A DNA stretch of 52,820 nucleotides from Alteribacillus sp. YIM 98480 (GCF_009765375.1 NZ_VTOK01000004.1:1-52820); one strand, 5' to 3'. Shown: positions 1-8,920, counted from the stretch's first letter. Notes: a model not told the origin generated them from the sequence alone. Program-made: numbers and translations.

Positions 1-95
1 TCTTATGTCTTCCCTTTCGACTCCGGGCCGCAGGCGACCCTGCGCGAAAGCTCCAGAACCTGTCGCGGCTGACCAGGGAGCTTGCGCTTTTCTTA
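1..95. repeat. Palindromic intergenic element, form A (left end cut by window)
   Basis: This stretch is nearly identical to the right two thirds of the element at 8921-9075, including the GCTTGCGCTTTTCTTA right end. It holds no ORF of its own. It is probably a non-autonomous MITE-like repeat that also forms an RNA hairpin. Confidence 0.75.
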
Positions 96-169
96 TTCCA
101 TCGGATTATCAAAATCTAGTCACAGCTTTTCCAAGCAAGCAGATAATATCTAGAGATTGGTGATATAAA

Positions 170-1357
170 GTGAAACTTGCTCTAATTATGATTATATGCT
201 GCCTTAATGTTTTATCGCTTATGGGAACCCGTCCAACCGTATCGTTATTTGCTTATGATCTTGGGGCGAGCGCTACGCATATTGGGTTGATAACAAGTTT
301 ATTTTCCTTTTTTCCTCTCTTATTTGCTATTCGGCTGGGGAAAAAAATAGACCATCTTCATTCAAAGCTGGCACTCATTATCGGCGGGTACTTAGGTGTA
401 GCAGGCATCGCACTGCCTGGGATTTTTTCAAATATCTACAGCTTATATGCATCCCAAATCATAGCAGGATCCGCTCAAACCATCTTCATATTAGCTGCGC
501 AAGATTATGTCGGAAGGATATCGAGCAATAATAACCGAAGTAAAAATGTTTCGTGGTTTAGTTTAGGGGTTGGCGTCGGTATGTTTCTCGGTCCACTTAC
601 CAGCGGGTTCGCTGCTGATCTAACAAACTATCAAATGACCTTTCTCATGTTAGCGGGAGTTGGTTTAATTGGCAGTCTCATTATTTCTTTTATTCCAGAT
701 GAACCACCGGCCGAAACGGACAAAAACGCCAACGACAAAGAAAACGGCTCCAATTCCTTTATGAAATTATTGCATATCCCAAGTTTGCGGCTGGCGTTGA
801 TTTTCAGTGCGCTCGTTTTGTTTTCCAGGGATTTATACATGACCTTTTTTCCGTTATTAGGTGTTCATTTTGAATATAGTGATTCTGTCATAGGCACCTT
901 TATCGCTATCAATGGTCTCGCAGGGGTCATCATTCGGTTTTATCTTTCTCGTTTAATAACCATTTTAGGAAGCACGAAACTACTAACCGCAACCATGTTC
1001 GTAATCATTGTTGCTTTGGTTGGACTGCCATTTTCTCCGTCCCTTGTCGTAACAGGCATTTTAGTATTTTGCCTAGGAATCGGTCTTGGGATCGGCGCTC
1101 CATTATCCATTACGCTCACACTTGAATCCACGATAAAGGGACGCTCAGCAGAAACACTTGGACTGAGGCTGACCGTGACACGTATGACACAAGTAGTCAC
1201 ACCGCTTTTACTTGGAGCTGTGGCAAGCGCCATGGGCTTAGTTAGTATGTTTATTATTAGTGCATGTGCGATTTCGTTAGGCTTAGGCACTGCTTTTAAA
1301 GTAAGTAAAGAACCGAATGCTAGCGAAGATAATAATGAAAAAGTTAGTGATAACTAA
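170..1357 (+). CDS. MFS transporter
   Basis: This 395-residue, very hydrophobic protein has the length and the 6+6 membrane-segment layout of a major facilitator. A charged central loop near residues 178-195 (about 508-560 bp from the gene start) divides the two halves. The motif GKKIDHLHSK after the second segment matches the loop 2-3 signature of the family. It should be a proton-coupled exporter or importer in the cell membrane; the substrate cannot be read from sequence. I use the GTG at 170 because GGTGAT lies just upstream and the protein begins directly with the first membrane segment. It is a single-gene unit with a strong terminator 150 bp downstream. A drug or sugar exporter is equally possible. 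Confidence 0.85.
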   Translation: MKLALIMIICCLNVLSLMGTRPTVSLFAYDLGASATHIGLITSLFSFFPLLFAIRLGKKIDHLHSKLALIIGGYLGVAGIALPGIFSNIYSLYASQIIAGSAQTIFILAAQDYVGRISSNNNRSKNVSWFSLGVGVGMFLGPLTSGFAADLTNYQMTFLMLAGVGLIGSLIISFIPDEPPAETDKNANDKENGSNSFMKLLHIPSLRLALIFSALVLFSRDLYMTFFPLLGVHFEYSDSVIGTFIAINGLAGVIIRFYLSRLITILGSTKLLTATMFVIIVALVGLPFSPSLVVTGILVFCLGIGLGIGAPLSITLTLESTIKGRSAETLGLRLTVTRMTQVVTPLLLGAVASAMGLVSMFIISACAISLGLGTAFKVSKEPNASEDNNEKVSDN

Positions 1358-1504
1358 CAGCTCAGTATGTTTCACACTGCAAAATAGTGAAAAGATTAAT
1401 CAATCGTTTGATTTAATAAATTCCTTATGAATAACTGCTCCTAACCAAAAACTTACAAGTTAGGACAAAAGGGTGTCCAATAACCTATATTTTCATTTTG
1501 AACA

Positions 1505-1537
1505 GGTTGTCCATTATATTATGGGCAGCCTTTTTTT
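1505..1537 (+). terminator. Intrinsic terminator
   Basis: A 10-bp stem (GGTTGTCCAT paired with ATGGGCAGCC, with two G-U pairs) and a 6-base loop are followed by seven T. It ends the MFS transcript and separates it from the IclR operon. Confidence 0.85.
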
Positions 1538-1540
1538 GAA

Positions 1541-1627
1541 AGGTAAGAAATGATAAATGTTTGACGTTTTTGATAAGCAAAACTACGACTCCTGTCATTT
1601 GGACTTGGCGGTAAACCAAGTTTTTAA
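1541..1627. repeat. Chimeric repeat: element left end joined to 'ggacttggcgg' repeat
   Basis: The left half (aaaggtaagaaatgataaat, then tgacgttttt) matches the left end of the elements at 8921, 23872 and 44367. The right half (actacgactcc...ggacttggcgg...aaccaagttttt) matches a second short family seen at 19750, 22182, 26786, 38029 and 42216. The rest of the 391-bp gap holds only the terminator above and the promoter below. Confidence 0.65.
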
Positions 1628-1655
1628 TAAAACAAAATCTGTCCCGAAAAATTTT

Positions 1656-1683
1656 TTGACAATTAGTAATTATGTGTTAGAAT
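1656..1683 (+). promoter_or_regulatory. SigA-type promoter of the IclR/rhamnonate operon
   Basis: TTGACA (1656-1661), a 16-bp spacer and TAGAAT (1678-1683) lie 66 bp before the IclR start. Direct repeats TTAGTT and an AT-rich run follow (1687-1725) and could be an IclR operator; that last point is inference. Confidence 0.75.
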
Positions 1684-1748
1684 AACATTAGTTCAATATA
1701 AAAAACTTAGTTTATAATAATAAACCAGAAGGAAGGAGGGGCGTCAAA

Positions 1749-2501
1749 ATGCCTAAATATTGGGTTCCAGCTTTAGAAAGAGCAAATATTATTATTGATT
1801 TAATTGCTAATCATCCTTCTCAATTAAGATTAATTGACCTTTCCAACAAATTGGAAATTAATAAAAGCTCTATGTATTCATTACTGAACACATTAGAAAC
1901 CTTAGAATGGATCCAAAAAGACAAAAGTGAAAAGTACACGCTCGGTCCTGCGTTAGGTTCTTTTAGTTCAGCATATTTTAGGCAGTTCGATATTTTGGAA
2001 ACGTTTTCTATGGAGGCAGCAAAAGCGATTGAAGTAGTAGATGAACATATTCAATTGGGGAAACTCTATGATGCTGAAGTGTTTTATTTAGCAAGAGAAG
2101 AAGGGAGTTCGCCTGCTCGGTTAGTTACAGACCCAGGAATGCGGTTTCCGGCTCATGCATCTGCTATCGGAAAAATTCAATTAATCGACCACACATATGA
2201 AGAACTAATAGAGCTTTTCCCAGAAAAAGATCTGCCAAAGCAAACGAAAAATACGGTTGCTGACGTAGAGGAGTTGTGGAAACAGTTAAAACAAGCAAAA
2301 GAAGATGGTTATGTAGTGGAAGAACAAGAAGGCTCCATTGGATTTTGTTGTGTAGCGGCTCCGATTTACAACAAAGATAATCAAATTATAGCAGGTGTCA
2401 GTTTTACGATGCTTGAAAACAATTGGCCTGAAAAGAAACAACTTGCTGCTAATGAAATTATGAAACTAGCAAAAAAATTATCGACAAATCAAACATTGTA
2501 A
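1749..2501 (+). CDS. IclR family transcriptional regulator
   Basis: The 250 residues fit the family length. An N-terminal winged helix-turn-helix (about 8-60; the stretch DLSNKLEINKSSMYSLLNTL is the recognition unit) is followed by the IclR effector domain (about 75-245), with the conserved PAHASAIGKI segment. The effector site normally binds a small carboxylate. A strong AAGGAGG ribosome site precedes the ATG. It is the first gene of a run of seven same-strand genes for sugar-acid import and breakdown, so its likely ligand is the imported acid or a pathway intermediate, and it probably controls its own promoter. Whether it activates or represses cannot be read here. Confidence 0.9.
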   Translation: MPKYWVPALERANIIIDLIANHPSQLRLIDLSNKLEINKSSMYSLLNTLETLEWIQKDKSEKYTLGPALGSFSSAYFRQFDILETFSMEAAKAIEVVDEHIQLGKLYDAEVFYLAREEGSSPARLVTDPGMRFPAHASAIGKIQLIDHTYEELIELFPEKDLPKQTKNTVADVEELWKQLKQAKEDGYVVEEQEGSIGFCCVAAPIYNKDNQIIAGVSFTMLENNWPEKKQLAANEIMKLAKKLSTNQTL

Positions 2502-2522
2502 AGATCAGAAGGGATGAAGAGT

Positions 2523-3428
2523 ATGCATTTACTTACTTTTAAAGCAAAAAATGAATCAGAACAAGTTGGAATTCTGGACAAAGGTAACGTTTTCTCTTTG
2601 GATGGGTTAAGGCAAGTTTATAATTCTGAGAATGCCAAAAGTTTAGAAAAGAAAAATGATTTATTATCTATCATTCAATATCATGAACAAGTTCTTAAGG
2701 AAATTGAGGAAGTATGGGAATGGGCTCAGAATCATACAGATAAAGTTTCATCTTTCCAATACAACATTGAAGAGATAGATGTTAAAGAACCTATTTCCCA
2801 TCCTGGTAAAGTTGTTTGCGTAGGTAATAACTATATGGACCATTGCATTGAACAAAACGTTGAGCCTCCGAAAAAGCCTATGATTTTCTCTAAATGGGCG
2901 TCGTGCTTAATAGGAGATGGTGATGAGATCGAACTGCCAGAAGAATCAGAACAAGTTGACTACGAAGTAGAATTAGCGGTAGTTATTGGAAAAAGGGCAA
3001 GAAACATAACAGAAGAGGAAGCTTTGGATTATGTGTTTGGTTACACAATTATGAATGATGTGAGTGCCAGGGATATTCAATTCGAAGATGTTCAATGGGT
3101 AAGAGGAAAATCATATGACACTTTTGCACCTATTGGACCAACAATCGTGACAAAAGACGAAATAGAAGATCCACATAACCTTGCTATTTCCCTAGAGTTA
3201 AATGGAGAAAAACTACAAGACTCCAACACAAAAAATTTAATATTCAAGATTCCTTATATTATCTCGTATTTGTCAAAAGGTTTCACCTTTGAACCAGGAG
3301 ATATAATTGCAACCGGTACTCCGCATGGCGTTGGCGTATTTCGTGATCCAAAGGTGTTTTTGAAATCGGGTGATACGTGTAAGCTCGAGATCGAATCAAT
3401 AGGTGTATTGGAAAATAACGTTCGATAA
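2523..3428 (+). CDS. FAH-family hydrolase, probable 2,4-diketo-3-deoxy-L-rhamnonate hydrolase
   Basis: This is a fumarylacetoacetate hydrolase-fold protein of 301 residues. Visible signatures are HPGKVVCVGNNYMDH near residue 94, the metal ligands in YEVELAVVIG (E148, E150) and NDVSARD (D179), and the late IATGTPHGVG. The family cleaves C-C bonds of beta-diketo acids with Mg2+ or Mn2+. Directly beside a rhamnonate dehydratase and a dehydrogenase, the likely reaction is that of LRA6: diketo-deoxy-rhamnonate to pyruvate and L-lactate. An ATG also lies at 2514, but AGAAGGG is only one base from it and ten bases from 2523, so I prefer 2523. The family assignment is firm; the exact substrate is inferred from neighbours. 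Confidence 0.85.
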   Translation: MHLLTFKAKNESEQVGILDKGNVFSLDGLRQVYNSENAKSLEKKNDLLSIIQYHEQVLKEIEEVWEWAQNHTDKVSSFQYNIEEIDVKEPISHPGKVVCVGNNYMDHCIEQNVEPPKKPMIFSKWASCLIGDGDEIELPEESEQVDYEVELAVVIGKRARNITEEEALDYVFGYTIMNDVSARDIQFEDVQWVRGKSYDTFAPIGPTIVTKDEIEDPHNLAISLELNGEKLQDSNTKNLIFKIPYIISYLSKGFTFEPGDIIATGTPHGVGVFRDPKVFLKSGDTCKLEIESIGVLENNVR

Positions 3429-3441
3429 CAGGAGGCTGACA

Positions 3442-4467
3442 ATGAAAGTATTAGCATGGAATGGACCAAAACAATTAGATGAAGAAGAAAGAAATATTCC
3501 AGAACCAGGGGAAAAAGAAGTTCTTATAAAAGTTGATGTAGTCGGTATCTGTGGTTCAGAGATAGAAGGTTTTTTAGGTCATAATAGTTTAAGAGTTCCT
3601 CCATTAATTATGGGTCATGAATTTTGTGGACGTGTAGAAAGGGTAGGACAAGGAGTTAAACAAATCTCAGAAGGATCCAAAGTAGTCATTAATCCTCTAA
3701 TAAATTGCGGTCATTGTACGAAATGCCGAAAAGGATTAGAAAATTTATGTGATCACCGGCAAATTGTTGGGATCCATCGTTCAGGTGCTTTTGCAGAATA
3801 TGTGGCGGTTCCGGAGAGTACGGTAATTGAGATTCCAAGTTCTTTGGATTCGTATACTGCATCTTTAGCAGAACCATTGGCATGCTGCTTCAGAGCTGTT
3901 AGAAGAGCATTAGAAAACCGTCCCCTTTCAAACGTTTTAATTTATGGAGCTGGTACGATAGGTGTGCTGAGTGCTTTTGTCGCTGATATTCTTGGTGCAA
4001 ACCGCATTATCATGACTGATATTAATGATGAAAGGCTGCAGACAGTAAAAGATGTAGGGATTAAGTATACATTAAACCCTGATAAAGAAGATGTAGAACA
4101 AACGCTTTCTGACATCGCCGGACCTAAAGGAATTGATGTGGTAATTGATGCTGCCGGCTTTTTGCCAACAAGAACACAAGCTGCTGATTTGGTGAATTCC
4201 GGGGGCGTCATTATGAATATTGGACTAGGAATCAATGAAACACCGCTGCCTATCAATAATTTTATAAGAGACGAGGTTACAGTATTAGGATCTTTTTGCT
4301 ATTCGAAACAAGACTTTCATGATGCTGTTCAACTGTTAGTAGAAGGTGAGATAGATTCAAAAGGTTGGTCAGAAGTGAGGCAGCTCCATGAAGGCCAGCA
4401 AGCATTTATGGATTTAATTGAAGGTAAGGTGAAAAATAGTAAAATTTTTCTTCAAGTAAATCAATAA
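3442..4467 (+). CDS. Zinc-dependent medium-chain dehydrogenase, probable 2-keto-3-deoxy-L-rhamnonate 4-dehydrogenase
   Basis: This 341-residue MDR-family alcohol dehydrogenase has the catalytic zinc ligands GICGSE (C37) and GHE (H59, E60). The structural zinc lobe is C89-x2-C92-x2-C95-x7-C103, and GAGTIG at about 168 opens the NAD-binding Rossmann fold. It resembles sorbitol, threonine and galactitol-phosphate dehydrogenases. ACAGGAGG sits 7 bases before the ATG at 3442, 13 bp after the hydrolase stop. In the known diketo-hydrolase pathway the step between dehydratase and hydrolase is an NAD-dependent oxidation at C4, usually by a short-chain enzyme (LRA5). Here a medium-chain enzyme occupies that place, so the role is inference from position. 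Confidence 0.85.
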   Translation: MKVLAWNGPKQLDEEERNIPEPGEKEVLIKVDVVGICGSEIEGFLGHNSLRVPPLIMGHEFCGRVERVGQGVKQISEGSKVVINPLINCGHCTKCRKGLENLCDHRQIVGIHRSGAFAEYVAVPESTVIEIPSSLDSYTASLAEPLACCFRAVRRALENRPLSNVLIYGAGTIGVLSAFVADILGANRIIMTDINDERLQTVKDVGIKYTLNPDKEDVEQTLSDIAGPKGIDVVIDAAGFLPTRTQAADLVNSGGVIMNIGLGINETPLPINNFIRDEVTVLGSFCYSKQDFHDAVQLLVEGEIDSKGWSEVRQLHEGQQAFMDLIEGKVKNSKIFLQVNQ

Positions 4468-4491
4468 AACGTTTTGGGAGGTAAAGGAAGA

Positions 4492-5676
4492 ATGGGAGTA
4501 ACCGGACATAAGATTGCAAGTATACGAGCGTATGTTGTAAGCGGAGGGGGAGGCGACTATCATGATCAAGCCCAAGAGCATTGGATTGTAAAACAAATAG
4601 CCACTCCAATGAGTATCTACCCTGAATATAAACGAACACGTACAAGTTTCGGTATTAATGCATTAAAAACGTTAGTGGTAGAAGTAGAAGCAGACAATGG
4701 GGAAGTAGGAGTCGGGATTTCAACTGGCGGATACCCAGCTGCTTGGATTGTTATGAATCATTTAGACCGGTTTATCGTGGAGCAGCCGGTAGAGAACATT
4801 GAAAAAATGTGGGACCAAATGTATAGAGGTTCTCTTTTTTACGGCCGGAAAGGTATCGTTATGAATGCGATATCAGCGATCGATTTGGCTCTTTGGGATT
4901 TATTAGGAAGGTTAAGACAAGAACCAGTTTATGCCATGATTGGTGGAAAAGTACGAGAAGAATTACCATGTTATGCGACTGGACCCAGACCTGATTTAGC
5001 AAAGGAAATGGGCTTTATTGGCGGAAAAATGCCATTAAAATATGGACCAGGTGATGGAGAAGAAGGCCTTCGAAAAAACATGGAACAAGCGGAATCCATG
5101 AGAAATAAGGTGGGAGAAGATTTTTGGCTGATGTGGGACTGCTGGATGTCACTAGATTTGCCATATGCCCAAAAATTGATGCAAAAGTCGGCAGAATTGG
5201 ATTTTAAATGGGTGGAAGAGTGTTTTAACCCCGATGATTACTGGGCGTATCGGGATCTAAAAAAACGAGCACCTAATAATATTTTAGTAACTGGAGGTGA
5301 ACATGAAGCTACAAGGTACGGCTTTAAAATGCTGCTAGAGTTTTGTGACATGGACATTTTACAAGCTGATGTCGGCTGGTGCGGAGGATTAACGGAGCTA
5401 ATCAAAATAGGAAATCTTGCTGAAAGCTATGGAAAATACGTTATTCCTCACGGCAGTGGTATTTATAGTTACCATTATGTAATGACAAAAACGAACAGTC
5501 CTTTTGCAGAATATCTCATGATGAGTCCAAAAGCTGATAAGGTGATCCCTCAATTTTACCCTTTATTAGAAGGGGAAACACTTCCAGAAAACGGAAAAGT
5601 GAAATTGCCTGATACACCTGGGTTTGGAGTAGAATTGAATCGAGATAACAATCTAGAACAGGTAGAAAAAGATTAG
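4492..5676 (+). CDS. rhmD: L-rhamnonate dehydratase (enolase superfamily)
   Basis: The 394-residue protein follows known RhmD proteins along its length: IRAYVVSGGGGDYHDQ at the start, ATGPRPDLAKEMGFIGGKMP in the middle and PGFGVELNRD near the end. Metal ligands are in WDCW (D216), VEEC (E242/E243) and GGEHE (E270). The acid-base pair typical of RhmD is the Asp in QADVGW (D293) and the His in IPHGS (H320). It should dehydrate L-rhamnonate to 2-keto-3-deoxy-L-rhamnonate in the cytoplasm with Mg2+. GGGAGG lies 10 bases before the ATG at 4492; a longer reading from TTG 4474 would start inside that site. L-mannonate or L-lyxonate could be side substrates. Confidence 0.92.
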   Translation: MGVTGHKIASIRAYVVSGGGGDYHDQAQEHWIVKQIATPMSIYPEYKRTRTSFGINALKTLVVEVEADNGEVGVGISTGGYPAAWIVMNHLDRFIVEQPVENIEKMWDQMYRGSLFYGRKGIVMNAISAIDLALWDLLGRLRQEPVYAMIGGKVREELPCYATGPRPDLAKEMGFIGGKMPLKYGPGDGEEGLRKNMEQAESMRNKVGEDFWLMWDCWMSLDLPYAQKLMQKSAELDFKWVEECFNPDDYWAYRDLKKRAPNNILVTGGEHEATRYGFKMLLEFCDMDILQADVGWCGGLTELIKIGNLAESYGKYVIPHGSGIYSYHYVMTKTNSPFAEYLMMSPKADKVIPQFYPLLEGETLPENGKVKLPDTPGFGVELNRDNNLEQVEKD

Positions 5677-5684
5677 ATTCATTA

Positions 5685-5699
5685 CTGTAAGCGTTATCA
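5685..5699 (+). promoter_or_regulatory. Probable CcpA cre site upstream of dctP
   Basis: CTGTAAGCGTTATCA matches the consensus WTGNAANCGNWNNCW at every fixed position except the first base. It lies in the 45-bp gap between rhmD and dctP, so it may act as a roadblock or on an internal promoter. Confidence 0.6.
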
Positions 5700-5721
5700 A
5701 TAATGTGAAGGAGTTGAAAAA

Positions 5722-6807
5722 ATGAAAAAAAGCTTCATTTTTACATTGATGTTGGTACTCATATTGGCTTTAGCAGCATGCAGTTCCTTAACAGATGAAT
5801 CCGGTGATGAGAATGAAACGGCTACAGGAGCAGATAGTGAAGAGACAGAGGATACGGCAGCTGAGGAACAAGACAGCGGTGAAAATGCTAATAGTGAAGA
5901 AGAAGAAATAAGTATTCGTCTTGGTTCTCATTTGCCGCCTTCCCACTCAGTAATTGCGGTGACAGAAAAATTTGAAGAGATTGTTGAATCTCAATCAAAC
6001 GGACGCATCGGTGTCAATATTCATCCATCTGGTGAATTAGGAGGACAAAGTGAACTTATTCAATCGCTGCAAGTAGGTTCATTAGAGATGACAATTAATG
6101 ATGCAGGAGTCTTATCAAACTTTGCTCCAAAAGTAGGTGTTTTAGACTTACCATACACTTTCAGCAGCTATGACCATGTGCATGATGTATTGGATAGTTC
6201 CGTTGCTGAAACATTAGAAGAGGAATTGGCTGCTGTTGATATTAAATCGATTGGCTGGGTAGACTCAGCGTTTCGCGATTTACTAATTAATGAAGAAATT
6301 AGTGGAATAGAAGATGTAGATGGAATGAGTCTGCGCGTACCGGATGCCCCGCAATATTCCCGTACGGTTGAATCCTGGGGAGCTTCCGCTACTTCTATAC
6401 CTTGGGGAGATTTGTATAATTCTCTTGAAACAGGTGTAGCTGACGGATTTGAAGGATCAGCTGAAAGTATATATTCTGATGGTTTGCACGAAGTCGTTGA
6501 ATATCGTGTTCCAACGGAGCATATCTTCACTGTCCTATCTTTGAACATCAGTCAGCAGTTCTATGATGAATTATCTAGTGAGGATCAAACATTAATTGAA
6601 GAGGCTGGGCGCGAAGCTGCATTGTACGGCCGTGAATTAGCGATGGAACGTGATGAAGAATATAAGGAACAACTATCAGAAGAAGGACTCGAAACACTAG
6701 ACATTGATAAAAAGGAATTTCGTGAATCTGCTATGGAATTTGTAGAAAGCTATGCAGAAGAAGAAGGAATGACCGATCTATTAGAACAGATTGCTGAATT
6801 GGAGTAG
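5722..6807 (+). CDS. dctP: TRAP transporter substrate-binding lipoprotein (DctP family)
   Basis: A lipoprotein signal of 19 residues ends in the lipobox LAAC (C20). An unusually long acidic linker rich in Glu, Asp and Thr (about 22-65) follows, then a DctP fold of about 290 residues (RLGSHLPPSHSVIAVTEKF through to the C terminus). The family binds organic and sugar acids outside the membrane and hands them to the DctQM permease, driven by a sodium gradient. The operon suggests L-rhamnonate or a similar aldonate. GAAGGAG precedes the start. The acidic tether is what one expects for a surface protein in a salty or alkaline habitat. Its permease genes follow after a 345-bp gap filled by a repeat element. 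Confidence 0.9.
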   Translation: MKKSFIFTLMLVLILALAACSSLTDESGDENETATGADSEETEDTAAEEQDSGENANSEEEEISIRLGSHLPPSHSVIAVTEKFEEIVESQSNGRIGVNIHPSGELGGQSELIQSLQVGSLEMTINDAGVLSNFAPKVGVLDLPYTFSSYDHVHDVLDSSVAETLEEELAAVDIKSIGWVDSAFRDLLINEEISGIEDVDGMSLRVPDAPQYSRTVESWGASATSIPWGDLYNSLETGVADGFEGSAESIYSDGLHEVVEYRVPTEHIFTVLSLNISQQFYDELSSEDQTLIEEAGREAALYGRELAMERDEEYKEQLSEEGLETLDIDKKEFRESAMEFVESYAEEEGMTDLLEQIAELE

Positions 6808-6814
6808 AGAATTA

Positions 6815-7125
6815 GAGGCTGTCTCAAAAGGTTAGTTTAGGCTATGAAAATCATCTAAGCAGCTGGAATATGCGAGACTCCTGCGGGATAAGCGAAGATA
6901 AAGGAACTTCTACTAAAACCGCACACGTCAACGTAGAAGCCACCACTTCCTGTGAAAGTAAGACGTTTTTTCTCACGAGGAGGCTGAGCCGCCGCCCGCT
7001 GCAAAGAAGACACTACGAGAACGATCAAAGAGAGTTTGAGTAGATGTCGCACTTGTGCCCTTGAGGGTAAAAGCGAGCATATTCCAGTTGCGTTTTCTCA
7101 GAACTGACTTATGGGACAGCTCCTC
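6815..7125. mobile_element. MITE-like repeat element (form C) inside the TRAP operon
   Basis: The ends are inverted copies of each other: GAGGCTGTCTCAAAAG on the left and CTTATGGGACAGCTCCTC on the right. The interior has GCGAGACTCCTGCGGGATAAG and GAGGCTGAGCCGC, motifs I know from dispersed Bacillaceae repeats. No transposase ORF is present. A truncated, diverged relative begins at about 52745. It fills the whole gap between dctP and dctQ. Confidence 0.7.
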
Positions 7126-7151
7126 CTTTCAAAAGGAAGGGATGAGGATTA

Positions 7152-7616
7152 ATGGAGAAAGTGTTTAATAAAGGCGTAAGAGTAGTCTTAGTATCGCTAT
7201 TTAGTATCATAACACTTTTAGCTGTACTGCAAATATTCACCCGATTTATTGGGTTTCCATTGAGTTGGCCTAATGAAGCGATGAGATTTTTGTTTATTTG
7301 GTTTGTAATGCTAGGTTCCGCTTATGCATTACGGGAGAAAAAACATATTGTAGTTGACTTTATAGGTGACTCTGTTCCGAGAAAAGTAACAAGGATCATA
7401 GATATCTTAGTGAATGTGACGATCTTAGTTTTTATTGGGATTTTAATTAAGTATGGTTTTCAGGTCGTAGAAGTGACAAGTATCCAAACATCTTCTGTAT
7501 TAAGAATTTCAATGGGATATGTATTTCTTTCTATTCCGATTGGCGCGATACTTATGCTTTTATATACGGTGTTAAACATTATTGACTTAGTTAAAGAAAA
7601 GGGGGTAAGTTCATGA
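7152..7616 (+). CDS. dctQ: TRAP transporter small permease (DctQ family)
   Basis: This 154-residue protein has four predicted membrane segments (about 10-30, 45-62, 85-105, 125-147) and the conserved stretch SWPNEAMRFLFIWFVMLGSAYA. It is the small subunit that pairs with DctM to form the membrane domain of the transporter. AAGGAAGGGATGAGG precedes the start. It overlaps dctM by four bases (ATGA), a sign of coupled translation. A repeat element lies upstream, so it depends on read-through from dctP or on a promoter within that element. Confidence 0.88.
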   Translation: MEKVFNKGVRVVLVSLFSIITLLAVLQIFTRFIGFPLSWPNEAMRFLFIWFVMLGSAYALREKKHIVVDFIGDSVPRKVTRIIDILVNVTILVFIGILIKYGFQVVEVTSIQTSSVLRISMGYVFLSIPIGAILMLLYTVLNIIDLVKEKGVSS

Positions 7617-8890
7617 CTTTATTATTAATGTTCGGGCTGCTGTTTTTATTACTCGTTTTACGAATGCCTGTTGCATTTGCCATCGGAGTTTCCTCTATTG
7701 CTACCCTTTTTTTAACTACGGATGTGACGCTTGCTCAAGTGATGCCGCGTATTGTAAATACATTAAACAGTTTCACTTTTTTAGCCATTCCTTTCTTTAT
7801 GTTAGCTGGCTCTATAATGGAACATGGTGGTATATCTAACCGTCTTGTGCGCTTTGCTAATAGTTTACTAGGTCATATTAAAGGCGGTCTCGGGCATGCT
7901 ACTATCTTCACAAGTACTACGTTTGCAGGGATTTCGGGTTCGGCTTCTGCTGATACATCAGCCGTTGGTTCTGTCATGATCCCATCCATGATACGCCGCG
8001 GTTATCCCAGAGGTTATGCGGCAGCATTAACAGCATGTGCTGGAGCGATTGGACCGATCATACCTCCCAGTATTATTATGATTATTTATGGTTCATTAAC
8101 AGGATTGTCTATCTCAAAGCTATTCTTGGCTGGGGCTCTTCCTGGTTTGGTCATGGCAGCAGGTCTTTTAGTCATTAACTATGTAGGAGCAGTTAAACAT
8201 AACCTGCCATATGAAGAAAGGGCAACTTTAAAAGAAGTATGGCAAAGTTTTTTAAGTGCATTCTGGGCGCTGCTGGCACCTATTATTATATTAGGCGGTA
8301 TCTTGTTTGGAATATTCACAGCTACCGAAGCAAGTGTTGTCGCTGTTGTTTATTCGTTAATTGTAAGCATATTTATTTATAAAGAGTTGAAGTTAAAAGA
8401 CCTTTATAAAGTGCTTGTTCAATCCACTCATACGAGTGTTATGGTATTATTTATTGCAGCCACAGCCTCGATATTCGGATGGATCTTGGCTAATGAACAA
8501 ATTCCACTGCAAATATCTGCTTGGTTAAATGAGTTTACTGGTAATCCTTATTTATTGATGCTGTTGATCGTTATCATTTTATTAATTATAGGTTGTGTGA
8601 TTGAAACTATTGCCGCTACAATCATCTTTATTCCAGTGTTATCTGTTATCGCAGAAACGGCAGGATTTGATCCTTTTCACTTTGCTACCGTCGTAGCGAT
8701 CACTCTTATTGTTGGCGGTGTTACACCTCCAGTAGGAGTGCTGCTGTTTATTACCAATGGAATTGCAAAGGCCAATTTTAAAGAGACATTACGTTATTTA
8801 TGGCCATTTTTCACGTTAATTGTCCTCGTGATCATGTTTGTAGCATATTTCCCGGATGTATCAACTTTTCTGCCTAGTTTAATTGATTAA
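7613..8890 (+). CDS. dctM: TRAP transporter large permease (DctM family)
   Basis: This 425-residue protein has about twelve membrane segments and the family hallmarks: RMPVAFAIGVSS near the N terminus, FAGISGSASADTSAVGSVMIP around 100-120, and GAIGPIIPPSIIMIIYG. These hairpin regions carry the sodium and substrate path in characterised relatives. The gene closes the IclR-hydrolase-dehydrogenase-dehydratase-TRAP unit. It converges on the BCCT gene, with only a palindromic repeat between them. Confidence 0.92.
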   Translation: MTLLLMFGLLFLLLVLRMPVAFAIGVSSIATLFLTTDVTLAQVMPRIVNTLNSFTFLAIPFFMLAGSIMEHGGISNRLVRFANSLLGHIKGGLGHATIFTSTTFAGISGSASADTSAVGSVMIPSMIRRGYPRGYAAALTACAGAIGPIIPPSIIMIIYGSLTGLSISKLFLAGALPGLVMAAGLLVINYVGAVKHNLPYEERATLKEVWQSFLSAFWALLAPIIILGGILFGIFTATEASVVAVVYSLIVSIFIYKELKLKDLYKVLVQSTHTSVMVLFIAATASIFGWILANEQIPLQISAWLNEFTGNPYLLMLLIVIILLIIGCVIETIAATIIFIPVLSVIAETAGFDPFHFATVVAITLIVGGVTPPVGVLLFITNGIAKANFKETLRYLWPFFTLIVLVIMFVAYFPDVSTFLPSLID

Positions 8891-8920
8891 TAAAAAGAAG
8901 AAATCTTTGTTCATTTCTTT

